Below, one piece after another: positions 51,791-60,779 of a DNA stretch of 64,000 nucleotides; the first letter of the stretch is position 1, and the number at the start of each line of letters is the position of its first letter. Under the pieces are notes generated by a model. It did no database searches. It saw nothing but the letters and a program-made list of their open reading frames with translations, and was not told where the DNA came from. The translations under genes were made by a program, and so were the position numbers. The stretch spans positions 310,001-374,000 of the forward strand of contig JAPLLG010000013.1 in NCBI GenBank assembly GCA_026387665.1. The letters are read 5' to 3'. The DNA comes from Nitrospirota bacterium (GTDB lineage: Bacteria; Nitrospirota; Nitrospiria; Nitrospirales; Nitrospiraceae).

Positions 51791-52891
51791 ATGGCGAAAG
51801 AAACGATTGAAACGCTGGTATCCGAGCTCGTCCATGAAGAGGATTGGCGACGGATGAGAGCGACGGCGGCCTGCCTCTCCGGCGGGCCCCGCGCAGTGCA
51901 GGCATTGGTCGAGGTGCTGGCGACCGGTGCTCCGGCGCTGAAAGCCGAGGCGGCTGCCATGTTGGCTCGCGTGAACGATCCGCAAGCCGGTGTGCCCCTG
52001 GTCGGTTTGCTCCGCGATGAGGATGCAGCGGTCCGCAAGGCCGGTGCGTCAGCCTTGGAACATATGGCCGGGGTGCTGGACGAGACGACCGCCGCGGCGT
52101 TGACCTCGCTGCTCTATGAATCGAAAGACGAAGAGACTCGCCTGGTGGCCTCGCAGTTGTTGGGGGTCATCCCCAACGCCATCGCCCCGTTGAGCGAGAT
52201 GTTGATCCACCCCGACCCGGAAGCGCAGATTATGGCCGCGACGATGTTGGAGCGTTTGCTCGACCCCCGGTCGTCGGATGCCTTTATCACGGCCATGGGG
52301 CAGCCGGCTATTCGCGACATTGCCGTGCGGACGCTCAAGAAGTTGACCGCCATTCGTGAGCGGATCAACGAAGTGTTCGACAATCTTCGCGAGATTGAAG
52401 AATTGAGCGAACGGGAAGAGGCTCGCATGAGCACCGTGATCAATCTGCTGGCTATCGGCCGTCCGAGCGTGGAGATCTTAATCGAGTATCTTGAGGACGA
52501 TGATTGGGTCATCCGTGAAGCTGCGGCCGACTTGCTGGGCAAGATCGGCGATGTGCGCGCGGTGGAGCCCTTGATGGAGCGGCTACGGATCGATAAGGAT
52601 ACGGGCGTGAAGGAACTGGCGATGAAGTCGCTGGGGTTGATCGGCGATGCCAGGCCAGCGCAGCTCTATATCGAAGCCATTCCCATTCGCCCCCTGCGGG
52701 TCTTTGCCATGGAAGCCTTGGCCAAAGTGAAGGATGTGGAAGTGTTGCGTCCGTACAAAGAATTGTTCGACCGGTTGAGGACAGACCGGGATGGCCTTGT
52801 CGCGTACAATTCAGGCTTGATTGCCGATAAACTGGAAGCGCTCGACGGGACGCCTGTCGGGAGTCAGGGAGGGCAGGACGACGATGAGTGA
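51791..52891 (+). CDS. HEAT-repeat protein 3
   Basis: A 366-residue protein of HEAT-like repeats, more divergent than its neighbours. Some repeats are clear: DEDAAVRKAGASALEHMAGVL, DDDWVIREAAADLLGKIGDVRAVEPLM and DTGVKELAMKSLGLIGDARPAQ. A charged stretch (NEVFDNLREIEELSEREEARMS) interrupts the middle. Ends in an acidic tail (GGQDDDE). The stop overlaps the start of HEAT gene 4 by eight bases, so translation may be coupled. Confidence 0.88.
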   Translation: MAKETIETLVSELVHEEDWRRMRATAACLSGGPRAVQALVEVLATGAPALKAEAAAMLARVNDPQAGVPLVGLLRDEDAAVRKAGASALEHMAGVLDETTAAALTSLLYESKDEETRLVASQLLGVIPNAIAPLSEMLIHPDPEAQIMAATMLERLLDPRSSDAFITAMGQPAIRDIAVRTLKKLTAIRERINEVFDNLREIEELSEREEARMSTVINLLAIGRPSVEILIEYLEDDDWVIREAAADLLGKIGDVRAVEPLMERLRIDKDTGVKELAMKSLGLIGDARPAQLYIEAIPIRPLRVFAMEALAKVKDVEVLRPYKELFDRLRTDRDGLVAYNSGLIADKLEALDGTPVGSQGGQDDDE

Positions 52892-53648
52892 CAATGTGCA
52901 GGCGGAACGGATCGAGCAACTGATCGGAGCTCTGCGGGACGACAATGAAGCGCTCCGCGACCATGCGATTGCCAGTTTGAGTCAGGTGGGCGAGGATGCG
53001 GTGGGGCCGCTGATCGCGCTCATGGCGGACGAAGATGTGTTGATCAGGGAAGCGGCGACCAGCGCCATTGTGCGGATCGGTCCCACCGTCGTCGATCCCT
53101 TGATCGAGGCGCTGACGGACGATGAATGGGCGATTCGCGAACAGGCGGCGGCTGGGTTGGGGAAGCTCAAGGACCAGCGGGGCATCGATCCCCTTGTGAA
53201 GGCGCTCAAGGACAAAGATGGCGCGGTACGGACTGCCGCCGTGTGGGCGTTGGAGCGCATCGGCGATCCGCGTGCGGTGCCGGGGCTGGTCGAAGCGCTG
53301 ACCGACAACACGGTGCGCGAGGACGTGGCGCGGGTGCTGAAAAAGATCGGCGATGCGCGGGCCGTGGATGCCTTGATCGAGGGACTCTTGGGCAATAATT
53401 GGATGGTGCGGCGCCATGCGGCCGAAGCCCTGGGCAAGATCGGCGATGCGCGCGGAGTCGGCCCCTTGATCGAATCGCTCAAGGATGAAGATTGGCTCGT
53501 GCGGCGGAATGCGGCGGAGTCGCTTGCGCGGCTCGGGGCGAAGGAAGCGATCGATCCGTTGCTCCCGCTGCTCGAAGATGAGAACACAATGGTGCAGGAA
53601 ACGGTCGAGGGGGTCTTGGCGAGTTTCGGGTGGAAAGCAAAGCCGTAA
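52884..53648 (+). CDS. HEAT-repeat protein 4
   Basis: A 254-residue protein with about eight regular HEAT/PBS-lyase repeats, from DNEALRDHAIASLSQVGED to ENTMVQETVEGVLASFGW. The start at 52884 lies inside the stop region of HEAT gene 3, in another frame, which fits translational coupling; a longer frame to 52821 would overlap more. The regular DEDWLVRRNAAESLARLGAKEA-type repeats are the cleanest of the group. Confidence 0.88.
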   Translation: MSDNVQAERIEQLIGALRDDNEALRDHAIASLSQVGEDAVGPLIALMADEDVLIREAATSAIVRIGPTVVDPLIEALTDDEWAIREQAAAGLGKLKDQRGIDPLVKALKDKDGAVRTAAVWALERIGDPRAVPGLVEALTDNTVREDVARVLKKIGDARAVDALIEGLLGNNWMVRRHAAEALGKIGDARGVGPLIESLKDEDWLVRRNAAESLARLGAKEAIDPLLPLLEDENTMVQETVEGVLASFGWKAKP

Positions 53649-53677
53649 TTTTTATTTCGAGGTAAAGGATATACATC

Positions 53678-54388
53678 ATGGCGGATGAAGCTCCTCCAAA
53701 GTTGATTCAGATCGGTCCGAAGGGCGGCGCAAAGAAGGACGGGTTTAACCTCGTGACGGAACGGGTCGTCGCGGTGAACCCTGAGACGAAACAGATCGAA
53801 GTTGAACTGTTGGCCTACGACGGCAAGACGGTTGTGCTGGATGTGGACGACGAGGCGCTTGAAGAGCTGAAGAAGCTCAAGGTCGGGGATGGCGCCACGA
53901 TCCGCGTCGTCGAAGAAGGCGGGAAGCGGGTCGCCAAGAGTTTCCGGATTCGCGCGAAGGACCCCAATGCGGCGCGTGCTGACGCGATGCTCCTGGACCT
54001 GAAAGACAGCCATTGGCTCAATCGGAAGTATGCGGCGGAAGTGTTGGGTGAACTGAAAGAGGTGCGCGCCGTGCGGCCCTTGGTCGATGCCTTGGCGGAT
54101 GAAGTCGGCGATGTCCGGCAGCGCGCCTATGATTCGTTGATCAAGATCGGCGGGCCGGCTGTATCCTCGCTCGTGCCCCTGCTGGTGTCGGAGGAAGATG
54201 AGCTTCGGCAATCCGTGACGGAAATCATCCGGAAGATCGGCAAGCCTGCCGTCGAGCCGCTGGCCACCGCGCTGGCCGATGCAGACGATCGCTTGAAGAC
54301 GCGGGTGATGAAGGTCTTGGACCGGATGGGCTACAAGCCGAAAACGAAAGAGGAAGCCAGGGCAGCCGAAGCGCCGCGACTGACCTAA
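53678..54388 (+). CDS. HEAT-repeat protein 5 with N-terminal beta domain
   Basis: A 236-residue protein. Residues 1-95 form a different, beta-rich module (NLVTERVVAVNPETKQIEVELLAYDG, KLKVGDGATIRVVEEGGKRVAKSFRI), OB- or barrel-like. Residues 100-225 contain about four HEAT repeats (DSHWLNRKYAAEVLGELKEVRAVRPLV, DEVGDVRQRAYDSLIKIGGPAV). It is the last gene of the operon, 29 bases after HEAT gene 4. The two-module form suggests an adaptor; the ligand is unknown. Confidence 0.87.
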   Translation: MADEAPPKLIQIGPKGGAKKDGFNLVTERVVAVNPETKQIEVELLAYDGKTVVLDVDDEALEELKKLKVGDGATIRVVEEGGKRVAKSFRIRAKDPNAARADAMLLDLKDSHWLNRKYAAEVLGELKEVRAVRPLVDALADEVGDVRQRAYDSLIKIGGPAVSSLVPLLVSEEDELRQSVTEIIRKIGKPAVEPLATALADADDRLKTRVMKVLDRMGYKPKTKEEARAAEAPRLT

Positions 54389-54396
54389 CGCAATTG

Positions 54397-55722
54397 TTAC
54401 TTGGCCTGCGAAGGCGCCTTGCTGGGTCTCCCGACCGAAATATGCCGGAAGCCGAAGCCTGCGATTCGGTCGGGATCGTAGACATTGCGCAGGTCGAAGA
54501 AGAGAGGCTGCCGCAAGAGGGTCTTTAGTCTGTCGAAATCGAGGGTTCGGAACTGATTCCATTCGGTCATGAGAATCAGGGCATCCGCTCCCTCTGCTGT
54601 CTCGTAGGCGTCTTTGCAAGGAACGAGTCCTGGCACGATCTGACAGGCTTCCTCCAGCGCGGCAGGATCGTAGGCGCGAACCGTGGCGCCCTGCTTGATG
54701 AGTTCCTGCGCAATGGCCAAGGCCGGCGCATCCCGTAGATCGTTGGTGTTGGGCTTGAAGGAGAGGCCCAACATCGCGAAGGTTTTGCCCTTGAGTCCCC
54801 CCGCTTCCTTCGTAATCTTTTCAATCATCCGGGTCCGCTGTTGCTCGTTGACGAGGGCTGCGGCTCCTGCGATCTGCATAGGATAGCCGACTCGCTCGCC
54901 CGTCTGGACGAGCGCGGCTAGATCTTTTGGAAAACAGGATCCACCGAATCCCGGTCCCGCATGGAGAAACTTCGACCCGATCCGGTTGTCGAGTCCCATC
55001 CCCTTCGCCACCATCTGCACGTCGGCGCCCACCCGTTCACAGACGGTGGCGATTTCGTTGATGAAGGAAATTTTGGTGGCGAGGAAGGCGTTGGAGGCGT
55101 ACTTGATCATTTCGGCCGTCGGGATATCGGTCACGACGAAGGGCGTTTCGATGAGGTAGAGCGGACGATAGAGATCTTTCATGATCGCAATGGCCTGTTC
55201 GCTGTCTGCGCCGATGACGACCCGGTTCGGCCTCATGAAGTCTTCGATGGCGGACCCTTCGCGAAGGAACTCCGGGTTGGAGACGATGTCGAAGCGGAAC
55301 TTGCCCGATTGGTTGGCGTTGATCACCTCGCGCAGCTTTTCCCCTGTTCCCACCGGGACGGTCGACTTCGTGACGATGACTTTGTAGCCGGTCATGGTTC
55401 GGGCGATGCCGCGGCCCACTTCTTCGACGTAGGAGAGATCGGCTGATCCGTCTGTTCGCGGCGGGGTGCCGACCGCAATGAAGATGACGAGGGCCTTGTC
55501 GACGGCCTTGGCGACGTCGGTGGTGAAGCTGATCCGGTTCTCTCTGATGCCTTTGGCGACGAGTTCCGAGATCCCCGGTTCATAGAAGGGCACATCGCCC
55601 TTCTCCAGCCGGGCGATCCGTTTGGCATCTGTGTCCATGCAGGTTACGGTGACGCCGAACTCCGAAAAACAGGCTCCTGTGACCAGCCCGACATAGCCGG
55701 TTCCAATGACACTGATATGCAT
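54397..55722 (-). CDS. ugd: UDP-glucose 6-dehydrogenase
   Basis: A 441-residue NAD enzyme that oxidises UDP-glucose to UDP-glucuronate for surface polysaccharides. The ATG at 55722 has AGGAGG about 11 bases upstream and starts MHISVIGTGYVGLVTGACF. Landmarks: TKSTVPVGTGEKLREVI, NPEFLREGSAIEDFMRPNRVVIG and the catalytic Cys in LHAGPGFGGSCFPKDL. It converges on the HEAT operon with a gap of eight bases. A UDP-glucuronate epimerase-like gene is at 25235. Confidence 0.94.
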   Translation of the reverse strand: MHISVIGTGYVGLVTGACFSEFGVTVTCMDTDAKRIARLEKGDVPFYEPGISELVAKGIRENRISFTTDVAKAVDKALVIFIAVGTPPRTDGSADLSYVEEVGRGIARTMTGYKVIVTKSTVPVGTGEKLREVINANQSGKFRFDIVSNPEFLREGSAIEDFMRPNRVVIGADSEQAIAIMKDLYRPLYLIETPFVVTDIPTAEMIKYASNAFLATKISFINEIATVCERVGADVQMVAKGMGLDNRIGSKFLHAGPGFGGSCFPKDLAALVQTGERVGYPMQIAGAAALVNEQQRTRMIEKITKEAGGLKGKTFAMLGLSFKPNTNDLRDAPALAIAQELIKQGATVRAYDPAALEEACQIVPGLVPCKDAYETAEGADALILMTEWNQFRTLDFDRLKTLLRQPLFFDLRNVYDPDRIAGFGFRHISVGRPSKAPSQAK

Positions 55723-55888
55723 GGGGTGCGGTCCTCCTGTAACCACGAACGGTCGGGGCGAGTATAGCAATGGGATCGGGGCCGAGCAACGACGTTATTG
55801 CCAGTTCCGCCCATCGGGAGGAACCGTTCGTTGACAGCTGTTCGGGGGCTGAGTACTATTTGCCCCCTCAACCGGATGGACCAATCGT

Positions 55889-56299
55889 ATGGCGAATCAG
55901 AACGGACCGTTGCAGCGACCTCTTGCCGTGATGATGTGCAGGACATTGCGCACGATCGGTCCTGATGCGACCCTGCTGGAGGCGGCTCGGGCGATGCGTG
56001 AGGCGAAGGTTGGCGCCTTGTTGGTGTACGAGGCAGGCCGGTACAGTGGTCTGGTCAGTGAGTCTGACTTGGTTCGCAAGGGGATGGCCGAGGCACAGTC
56101 GGCAGAGCAGACGCTGGTTCGTGCCGTGATGAGCCGCCCGCTGCTGTCGATCGATAGTGCCAGTTCGGCCCATGAGGCGAGTGAAATCATGGCGGAGCAG
56201 GGGATTCGGCATCTGGCAGTTTCCGACGAGGGGCAGATCGTCGGGATCATCTCGATCCGCGATCTGTTGCGGTATTTTAAGAACTGGGGCGGTCTGTGA
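55889..56299 (+). CDS. CBS-domain pair protein
   Basis: A 136-residue protein consisting of two CBS motifs: VMMCRTLRTIGPDATLLEAARAMREAKVGALLV with SGLVSESDLVRKGMA, and AVMSRPLLSIDSASSAHEASEIMAEQGIRHLAV with VGIISIRDLLRYF. Pairs of this kind bind adenine nucleotides and act as regulators. No attached enzyme. It lies 49 bases before the spermidine-synthase-like gene. Target unknown. Confidence 0.9.
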   Translation: MANQNGPLQRPLAVMMCRTLRTIGPDATLLEAARAMREAKVGALLVYEAGRYSGLVSESDLVRKGMAEAQSAEQTLVRAVMSRPLLSIDSASSAHEASEIMAEQGIRHLAVSDEGQIVGIISIRDLLRYFKNWGGL

Positions 56300-56348
56300 C
56301 CGCGCCGGAGTATGTTCTTTTCTCATCTGTTCGTTCTATGTGAGGCCT

Positions 56349-57911
56349 ATGAATCGATCCACGCACATTCCTCGTTGGCTTCTGCTGACCACGGCATTGG
56401 TGACCGGCGCCGTCGTCATGGCGCTCGAAATCTTAGGCAGCCGACTTTTGGCACCGGTCTTCGGAAATTCACTGTTCGTCTGGGGGGCCTTGATCGGAGT
56501 GATTCTTGCCGCGATGAGCGGCGGCTATGCCTTTGGCGGCTGGGTGTCCGATCGCTATCACGGAGCGCAAGTGCTGGCAGCCCTGTTGTTGTTCTCCGGA
56601 GCCTGGACCTTTCTGATCGCCTGGCTCGGTCAGCCGGTACTCTTTGCTGTGGCGGCGGCCATTGAGGATCCTCGTTGGGGTCCCTGTGTGGCTGCGGCTC
56701 TGCTGCTGGGGCCGCCGGCCTTCGGCCTGAGCGGTGTGCTGCCGGCCATGTTGCGATTGGCCGTGTCGGACCTTGAATATTTTGGCCGGCATACAGGCCG
56801 GATGATCGCGCTCTCGACGATGGGGAGTTTGCTGGGAACCTGGGGAACGGCATTTTTCTTTCTGTCCTGGATCGGCAGCCAGGCGCTGGTTGCATGGCTC
56901 GGGGCCATTCAAGTGGGGCTCGGTCTCTGGTGGTTGATCCGGGGGACGACTACCCGGCCTATCGTGATCGGTCTGCTCGTCCTCTGTGTCGGAGGCTTGG
57001 GAGCCGGGGCCCTGTCGCCGATTCAGAAGTTGAAGCAGCCGGTCTATCAGGAAGACAGTCCCTATCAGCAAGTCAGAATCCGCGAGGACGATCTGTTCCG
57101 CTATCTCGTCCTGGATCGGACGTTCCATGCGGTCATGTGGAAGGCGGATTCGGTCACGTTGTTTCTCCCCTACAGCCAGTTGATGGTCGCGTCGCTGGCC
57201 TTGGTGCCGGAGCCGAAGCAGGGCTTGATCCTGGGCCATGGAGGCGGATCGTTGGCCAAGTGGCTTGCCCAACGGTGGCCTGAACTGGAAATGGATGTGG
57301 TCGAATTCGACCCCGTGGTCGTCCGCATGGCCGAAGAGTATTTTTCCTATCAGCCCCCTCCACAGCACCACGTGCATGTCCGGGACGCCAGGGTCTTCCT
57401 GAATTCCACGGCGAGGACCTACGATTTTATTTGGGTCGATGCCTTCGCGCGCCACATGATTCCCTTCCATCTGACCACCGTGGAGTTCTTCGCTGAGCTG
57501 CGCGCCCATCTGACGCCGAACGGAATTCTGGCGGTGAATCTGGCGTCATCCGGTGAGGGGGGAGATCTCTTGCGGGCCAATGCAGTCGTGCAGACGATGA
57601 GACGGTCGTTTCCCCATATCGAGTCTTTTGCCGTCAAGGGGCCCTGGAAGTCTGCTCAGACGAAATCCGAGAATCTGATTTTTTTTGCCGGTGCAGCACT
57701 CGAACCGCACAACCTCACCACCATTGCGGATCAGGTGAACCGATTGGTTGAGCAGCAGCGGCTTCCGTTCGAGGCTCTTGCTTTGTTGAGTGGTCATCGC
57801 GCGCAGCCCTGGGGGGCGGGCATCGTGCTCACTGACAACTATGCGCCGTACGATCTCTTGATGGGGTCCGCAGTTCAAGAAGCGCTTCCTGAAGTAGGGG
57901 CTGTGAACTAA
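56349..57911 (+). CDS. Membrane-fused spermidine synthase-like protein
   Basis: A 520-residue protein. The ATG at 56349 gives MNRSTHIPRWLLLTTALVTGAVVMALEILGSRLLAPVFG, typical of the membrane part; the open frame upstream overlaps the CBS gene. Residues 1-230 hold about seven membrane helices. Residues 250-510 are a SpeE-like methyltransferase-fold domain: GLILGHGGGSLAKWLAQ (nucleotide/SAM site), DVVEFDPVVVRMAEEYF, HVHVRDARVFLNS and IWVDAFARHMIP. These two-domain proteins are of uncertain substrate; polyamine aminopropyl transfer is possible but not shown. Confidence 0.86.
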   Translation: MNRSTHIPRWLLLTTALVTGAVVMALEILGSRLLAPVFGNSLFVWGALIGVILAAMSGGYAFGGWVSDRYHGAQVLAALLLFSGAWTFLIAWLGQPVLFAVAAAIEDPRWGPCVAAALLLGPPAFGLSGVLPAMLRLAVSDLEYFGRHTGRMIALSTMGSLLGTWGTAFFFLSWIGSQALVAWLGAIQVGLGLWWLIRGTTTRPIVIGLLVLCVGGLGAGALSPIQKLKQPVYQEDSPYQQVRIREDDLFRYLVLDRTFHAVMWKADSVTLFLPYSQLMVASLALVPEPKQGLILGHGGGSLAKWLAQRWPELEMDVVEFDPVVVRMAEEYFSYQPPPQHHVHVRDARVFLNSTARTYDFIWVDAFARHMIPFHLTTVEFFAELRAHLTPNGILAVNLASSGEGGDLLRANAVVQTMRRSFPHIESFAVKGPWKSAQTKSENLIFFAGAALEPHNLTTIADQVNRLVEQQRLPFEALALLSGHRAQPWGAGIVLTDNYAPYDLLMGSAVQEALPEVGAVN

Positions 57912-58109
57912 GCTGTTGAAATGGCGCAAAATATTTACTTATTCGAGCGTTTCTGTTGAGGAGAGGCCTTTCAGAAATAGCCAGATTAACCTTCTTGCTT
58001 CCGTTTTCGTCGCTGTGCTATAAGGTTGCCTCTCGACGAGCGCAGAAGCGGGTACGAGAATGATTCGTAAATGCAGATAAGTCGTTGTCAGCAAGGTCAA
58101 GGCTACGTG

Positions 58110-58136
58110 GGCTTGGCGGTAGGTATTTACCAAGCC
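58110..58136 (+). promoter_or_regulatory. Small hairpin in the leader of the cupredoxin gene
   Basis: GGCTTGG and CCAAGCC pair around a 13-base loop about 36 bases before the cupredoxin start codon. It has no T-run, so it may protect or regulate the leader RNA. An AAGGAGGT ribosome site follows at 58160. Confidence 0.45.
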
Positions 58137-58172
58137 TAATCACTCTCTTCTTCTTTCTTAAGGAGGTAGGTC

Positions 58173-58652
58173 ATGGGCAAGACGATGTTAGGGGTCTTCT
58201 TCGGCCTCGTGATGGTTGCGGCTGGGGCATCCACAGCGTTTGCGCTCCAGGCGGGTGGAGTCGAGGTCGGGGATCTGGAGACTGGCTCCGTTGTCGGTCA
58301 GTCGTTCAAGGAGCTGGACGTCGATGCCCAGCTGTTCGCAATCGAGATCGGAAACTTGAAGACGTGGTACCCGCCCGTCACGATTATCGATTTCAAAGTT
58401 CGGCCTGGTCGTCCGGTCCTGCTCAAGGTGACGAACAATTCCACCGCTGACCATGGATTTCAGATGACCGATGCCCCGAACGCCGGTTCGCCGTTTGTGA
58501 TGAAGGCCGAAGTGGTGCTCAAACCTGGCGAAACGAAGTACATCGGTATTCCGACGAGCGACATGTTCTATGCCACGCAAGGGAATACCCTGATCTATCG
58601 CTGTCACCTGCATGCAGGGCATGTCGGCGGCAAGCTTCTCATGCTTAAGTAG
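58173..58652 (+). CDS. Cupredoxin-domain (blue-copper-like) exported protein
   Basis: A 159-residue protein with an optimal AAGGAGGT site and a signal peptide ending AFALQ. The mature C-terminal domain is a cupredoxin: PVLLKVTNNSTADHGFQM holds the first His, and YRCHLHAGHVGGKLLM holds Cys, His and Met, so a type 1 copper site is likely. Residues 30-65 are an N-terminal extension. An electron-carrier role in the periplasm is inferred; a nitrosocyanin-like red copper site is less likely because the ligand set differs. The strong ribosome site and terminator suggest high expression. Confidence 0.85.
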   Translation: MGKTMLGVFFGLVMVAAGASTAFALQAGGVEVGDLETGSVVGQSFKELDVDAQLFAIEIGNLKTWYPPVTIIDFKVRPGRPVLLKVTNNSTADHGFQMTDAPNAGSPFVMKAEVVLKPGETKYIGIPTSDMFYATQGNTLIYRCHLHAGHVGGKLLMLK

Positions 58653-58677
58653 TAGTTTCTGGTAGCTGATTCATGAG

Positions 58678-58720
58678 CATCGCCCGCTCCGCGACAACGC
58701 GGAGCGGGCGATGGCTTTTT
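58678..58720 (+). terminator. Rho-independent terminator of the cupredoxin gene
   Basis: A perfect 16-bp stem CATCGCCCGCTCCGCG / CGCGGAGCGGGCGATG with a four-base loop, followed by GCTTTTTG. Confidence 0.93.
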
Positions 58721-58889
58721 GCGGCACTTAGACGTCTTCTTCAGCGCGGCAGCCGGCGCCCGGTTCGAGTGGAATATTCTGAATTCCCCTGATTTCTCCT
58801 GCCACGATCAATAGCAAGAAATGGTTTACGGTGGATTCTGTTTTGCGAGGCTGGCTCACGGCGGTTTCGGGCGGGATCTATCACAATAG

Positions 58890-58925
58890 AAGGGCCCTGC
58901 TTCTCAGGAGAAAAGCAGGGCCCTT
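58890..58925 (-). terminator. Rho-independent terminator of the ferredoxin gene
   Basis: Stem AAGGGCCCTGC / GCAGGGCCCTT around a 14-base loop; it can act in both directions. It is 23 bases past the ferredoxin stop on the minus strand. Confidence 0.82.
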
Positions 58926-58947
58926 GCGATTGAACGATGAGCGATGA

Positions 58948-59295
58948 TTAGTTGCGCACGCCGCTCCAGATTTTCGTCGGATCGATCGTCTTGTCAGGAT
59001 TCAGTGCCTTCACCTTCTCCAGCAGGACTTCCGTCGTTTCCGGATAGAGCGGATCGGCAATGCAGCAATTATCGACCGGGCACACGGCGGCGCACTGCGG
59101 TTCGTCGAAGTGTCCGACGCACTCGGTGCAGCGGTCGTGCGTAATGATATAAATACTATCGCCGACTCCCTGGCCGTCGCCGACATGGTTGCCCTTCGCT
59201 TCCGCGTCGCTGCGAGTTTCAAAAATCGCCTCGTTCGGACATTCGGGCAGGCAAGCTCCACAAGAGATACATTCATCGGTAATCAGCAGCGCCAT
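58948..59295 (-). CDS. Two-cluster 4Fe-4S ferredoxin (YfhL/Allochromatium type)
   Basis: A 115-residue ferredoxin starting at the ATG at 59295. Cluster I ligands lie in CISCGACLPECPNEAIF. Cluster II has the insertion seen in YfhL-type ferredoxins, CTECVGHFDEPQCAAVCPVDNC. The C-terminal tail is longer than in the simplest 8Fe ferredoxins (ETTEVLLEKVKALNPDKTIDP). It carries low-potential electrons; the partner is not shown by the neighbours. The frame extends upstream without homology. Confidence 0.93.
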   Translation of the reverse strand: MALLITDECISCGACLPECPNEAIFETRSDAEAKGNHVGDGQGVGDSIYIITHDRCTECVGHFDEPQCAAVCPVDNCCIADPLYPETTEVLLEKVKALNPDKTIDPTKIWSGVRN

Positions 59296-59516
59296 GACCC
59301 TCGCCTCCTTCTCACCACAATGAGACACAGATGGTTGACAAGCCCGTCTTGCCACGACATAGTGCGTGACGCGACGTGAGGCCCATTCTAGTCCGTCGCT
59401 CTTTTCTAAGTCAACAGAACGGCCCTTGCTCAGAAGGCCTAGACGACCTGTATTATGGGCCGTTTTATGGGCCTTTGGGCCCAGTGAACCATTACGAGTC
59501 GTGAGAGAGAATATCT

Positions 59517-60011
59517 ATGGCCATTCCATCGGTCAGCGATCGGGAGCAGAAGAAGAAGCGCATTATTACGCTCGTCCTTATGGCGATTTTTCTGATGAGC
59601 GCCTCGTTTTTTCTGATCGATCGCAAAGACGAGACCATCATCGTCGTGTCCTTTCCAAACGGCCGTACGCTCGAGACGGAGGTGGCGGATACGCCGGAGA
59701 AGCTGCTCTTCGGTCTCGCCTTTCGAGAGACGTTGCCGGCGAACAGTGGAATGCTTTATATCTTTGAGTCGACCGGCCAGAACCATGTCTGGACGAGGGG
59801 ATATCGGTTCCCGGTGGACATGATATGGATCGATGAAAGTCATCATATCGTGGGGCTGAAAGAGCATGTCGCGCCCTGCGTGGAAGATGTTTGTCCTCAA
59901 TATAGTTCCGCTCCGGATGCGGTCCGTTACGCGATTCAAACGGAAGCCGGCTTCATCGAGCGGGAAGGGATCACGGTCGGGCTGGAGTTGAAATATACGC
60001 TGCGGATGTAA
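59517..60011 (+). CDS. DUF192 domain protein with membrane anchor
   Basis: A 164-residue protein with one membrane helix (IITLVLMAIFLMSASFFLI) and a periplasmic DUF192 domain: LETEVADTPEKLLFGLAFRETLPANSGMLYIFE, WTRGYRFPVDMIWID and PCVEDVCPQYSS. The family is of unknown function, beta-rich, and seen in many diderms. The SSAPDAVRYAIQTEAGFIE end is standard. It lies upstream of the Rieske ferredoxin by 44 bases on the same strand. Confidence 0.9.
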   Translation: MAIPSVSDREQKKKRIITLVLMAIFLMSASFFLIDRKDETIIVVSFPNGRTLETEVADTPEKLLFGLAFRETLPANSGMLYIFESTGQNHVWTRGYRFPVDMIWIDESHHIVGLKEHVAPCVEDVCPQYSSAPDAVRYAIQTEAGFIEREGITVGLELKYTLRM

Positions 60012-60055
60012 GGTCTGCGGCTTGGAGAAGGTCAGGAAAGAGGAGTCGGTGCAGC

Positions 60056-60376
60056 ATGTTAGAGGGATTTCAATCCGTCGCCCGCGTTGAAGAGCTACAG
60101 CCCGGGCAATCAAAAGTCGTGACGGTACAGAATCGCGAGCTCGCCCTGTTTAATATCCAGGGGACCTATTTTGCGATTCATAACCTCTGCCCCCACGAGG
60201 GCGGTCCTTTGAGCGAAGGGCGCGTGAAGGGGTTTGTCGTGGCCTGTCCCTGGCACGATCTGGCCTTCGATATTCGAAACGGGCAAGGAACGGACGGGGG
60301 CGGGTATTGTGTGGGCAGTTATGATGTGCGGGTGGAGGGCGCGGAGATTTTCGTCGGGCCCCGGAAGAAAACATAG
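60056..60376 (+). CDS. Rieske [2Fe-2S] ferredoxin
   Basis: A 106-residue soluble Rieske protein with both ligand boxes: CPHEGGPLSEG and CPWHDLAFD. It matches the ferredoxin components of ring-hydroxylating and similar oxygenases, or NirD-like proteins. It could supply electrons to the Rieske oxygenase at 29744, which is distant, so this is only a possibility. A GAGGAG lies 12-17 bases before the ATG. Confidence 0.9.
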   Translation: MLEGFQSVARVEELQPGQSKVVTVQNRELALFNIQGTYFAIHNLCPHEGGPLSEGRVKGFVVACPWHDLAFDIRNGQGTDGGGYCVGSYDVRVEGAEIFVGPRKKT

Positions 60377-60420
60377 AAGATGATAAGGCAGAGAGGGAGC
60401 GGATTGCCGCGTAATTCACG

Positions 60421-60777
60421 ATGAGCATGACGTCCAGCCACGACCATGACGGCCTCAAGTTATCAGACGGGGTCAAGGTGATTCAGGCGACTCTTGAGCA
60501 GCCCATCCAGATTCACCTCTGGGAAGATCGGACGAGAGGGGAGCTCTGGGTTCCAACCTACGATCCGGCGGGGCTGTCGATGTTGGCAGACGATTACCTG
60601 CGCATTGCCGGGAATAATGCCGTGGACAATGGACGGCGAACCTTTGAGTTTCAGGCGATCAAGCCGGGAACCTATCGGGTGTTGTTTGAAAAACGCATGG
60701 GGTGGAAATTCACCGCCGAAGATCGGCGCGTCTTCGAGGTGACGGTTTCCGATTCCTCGTCCTGCGGGAGTGCGTAA
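60421..60777 (+). CDS. Chagasin-like (I42) cysteine-protease inhibitor fold, tentative
   Basis: A 118-residue protein without signal peptide. The order of loops resembles chagasin: LWEDRTRGELWVPTYDP in the place of the NPTTGYxW loop, then FEFQAIKPGTYRVLFEKRMGWKF as the PG and RPW loops. The family-defining residues are only partly kept, so inhibitory activity is uncertain. It ends DSSSCGSA. The aminotransferase start follows two bases after the stop. The caspases at 1.6 and 5.7 kb are in another protease clan. Confidence 0.6.
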   Translation: MSMTSSHDHDGLKLSDGVKVIQATLEQPIQIHLWEDRTRGELWVPTYDPAGLSMLADDYLRIAGNNAVDNGRRTFEFQAIKPGTYRVLFEKRMGWKFTAEDRRVFEVTVSDSSSCGSA

Positions 60778-60779
60778 CC

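Noticed and set aside
56157-56348. N-terminal extension of the spermidine-synthase-like protein
   Set aside because: It overlaps the CBS gene in another frame, while the ATG at 56349 gives the expected membrane start.
60421-60777. Chagasin-like protein as an inhibitor of the caspase-fold proteins
   Set aside because: Chagasins inhibit papain-like (clan CA) proteases, not caspase-like (clan CD); the genes are 53 kb apart and the inhibitor has no signal peptide.
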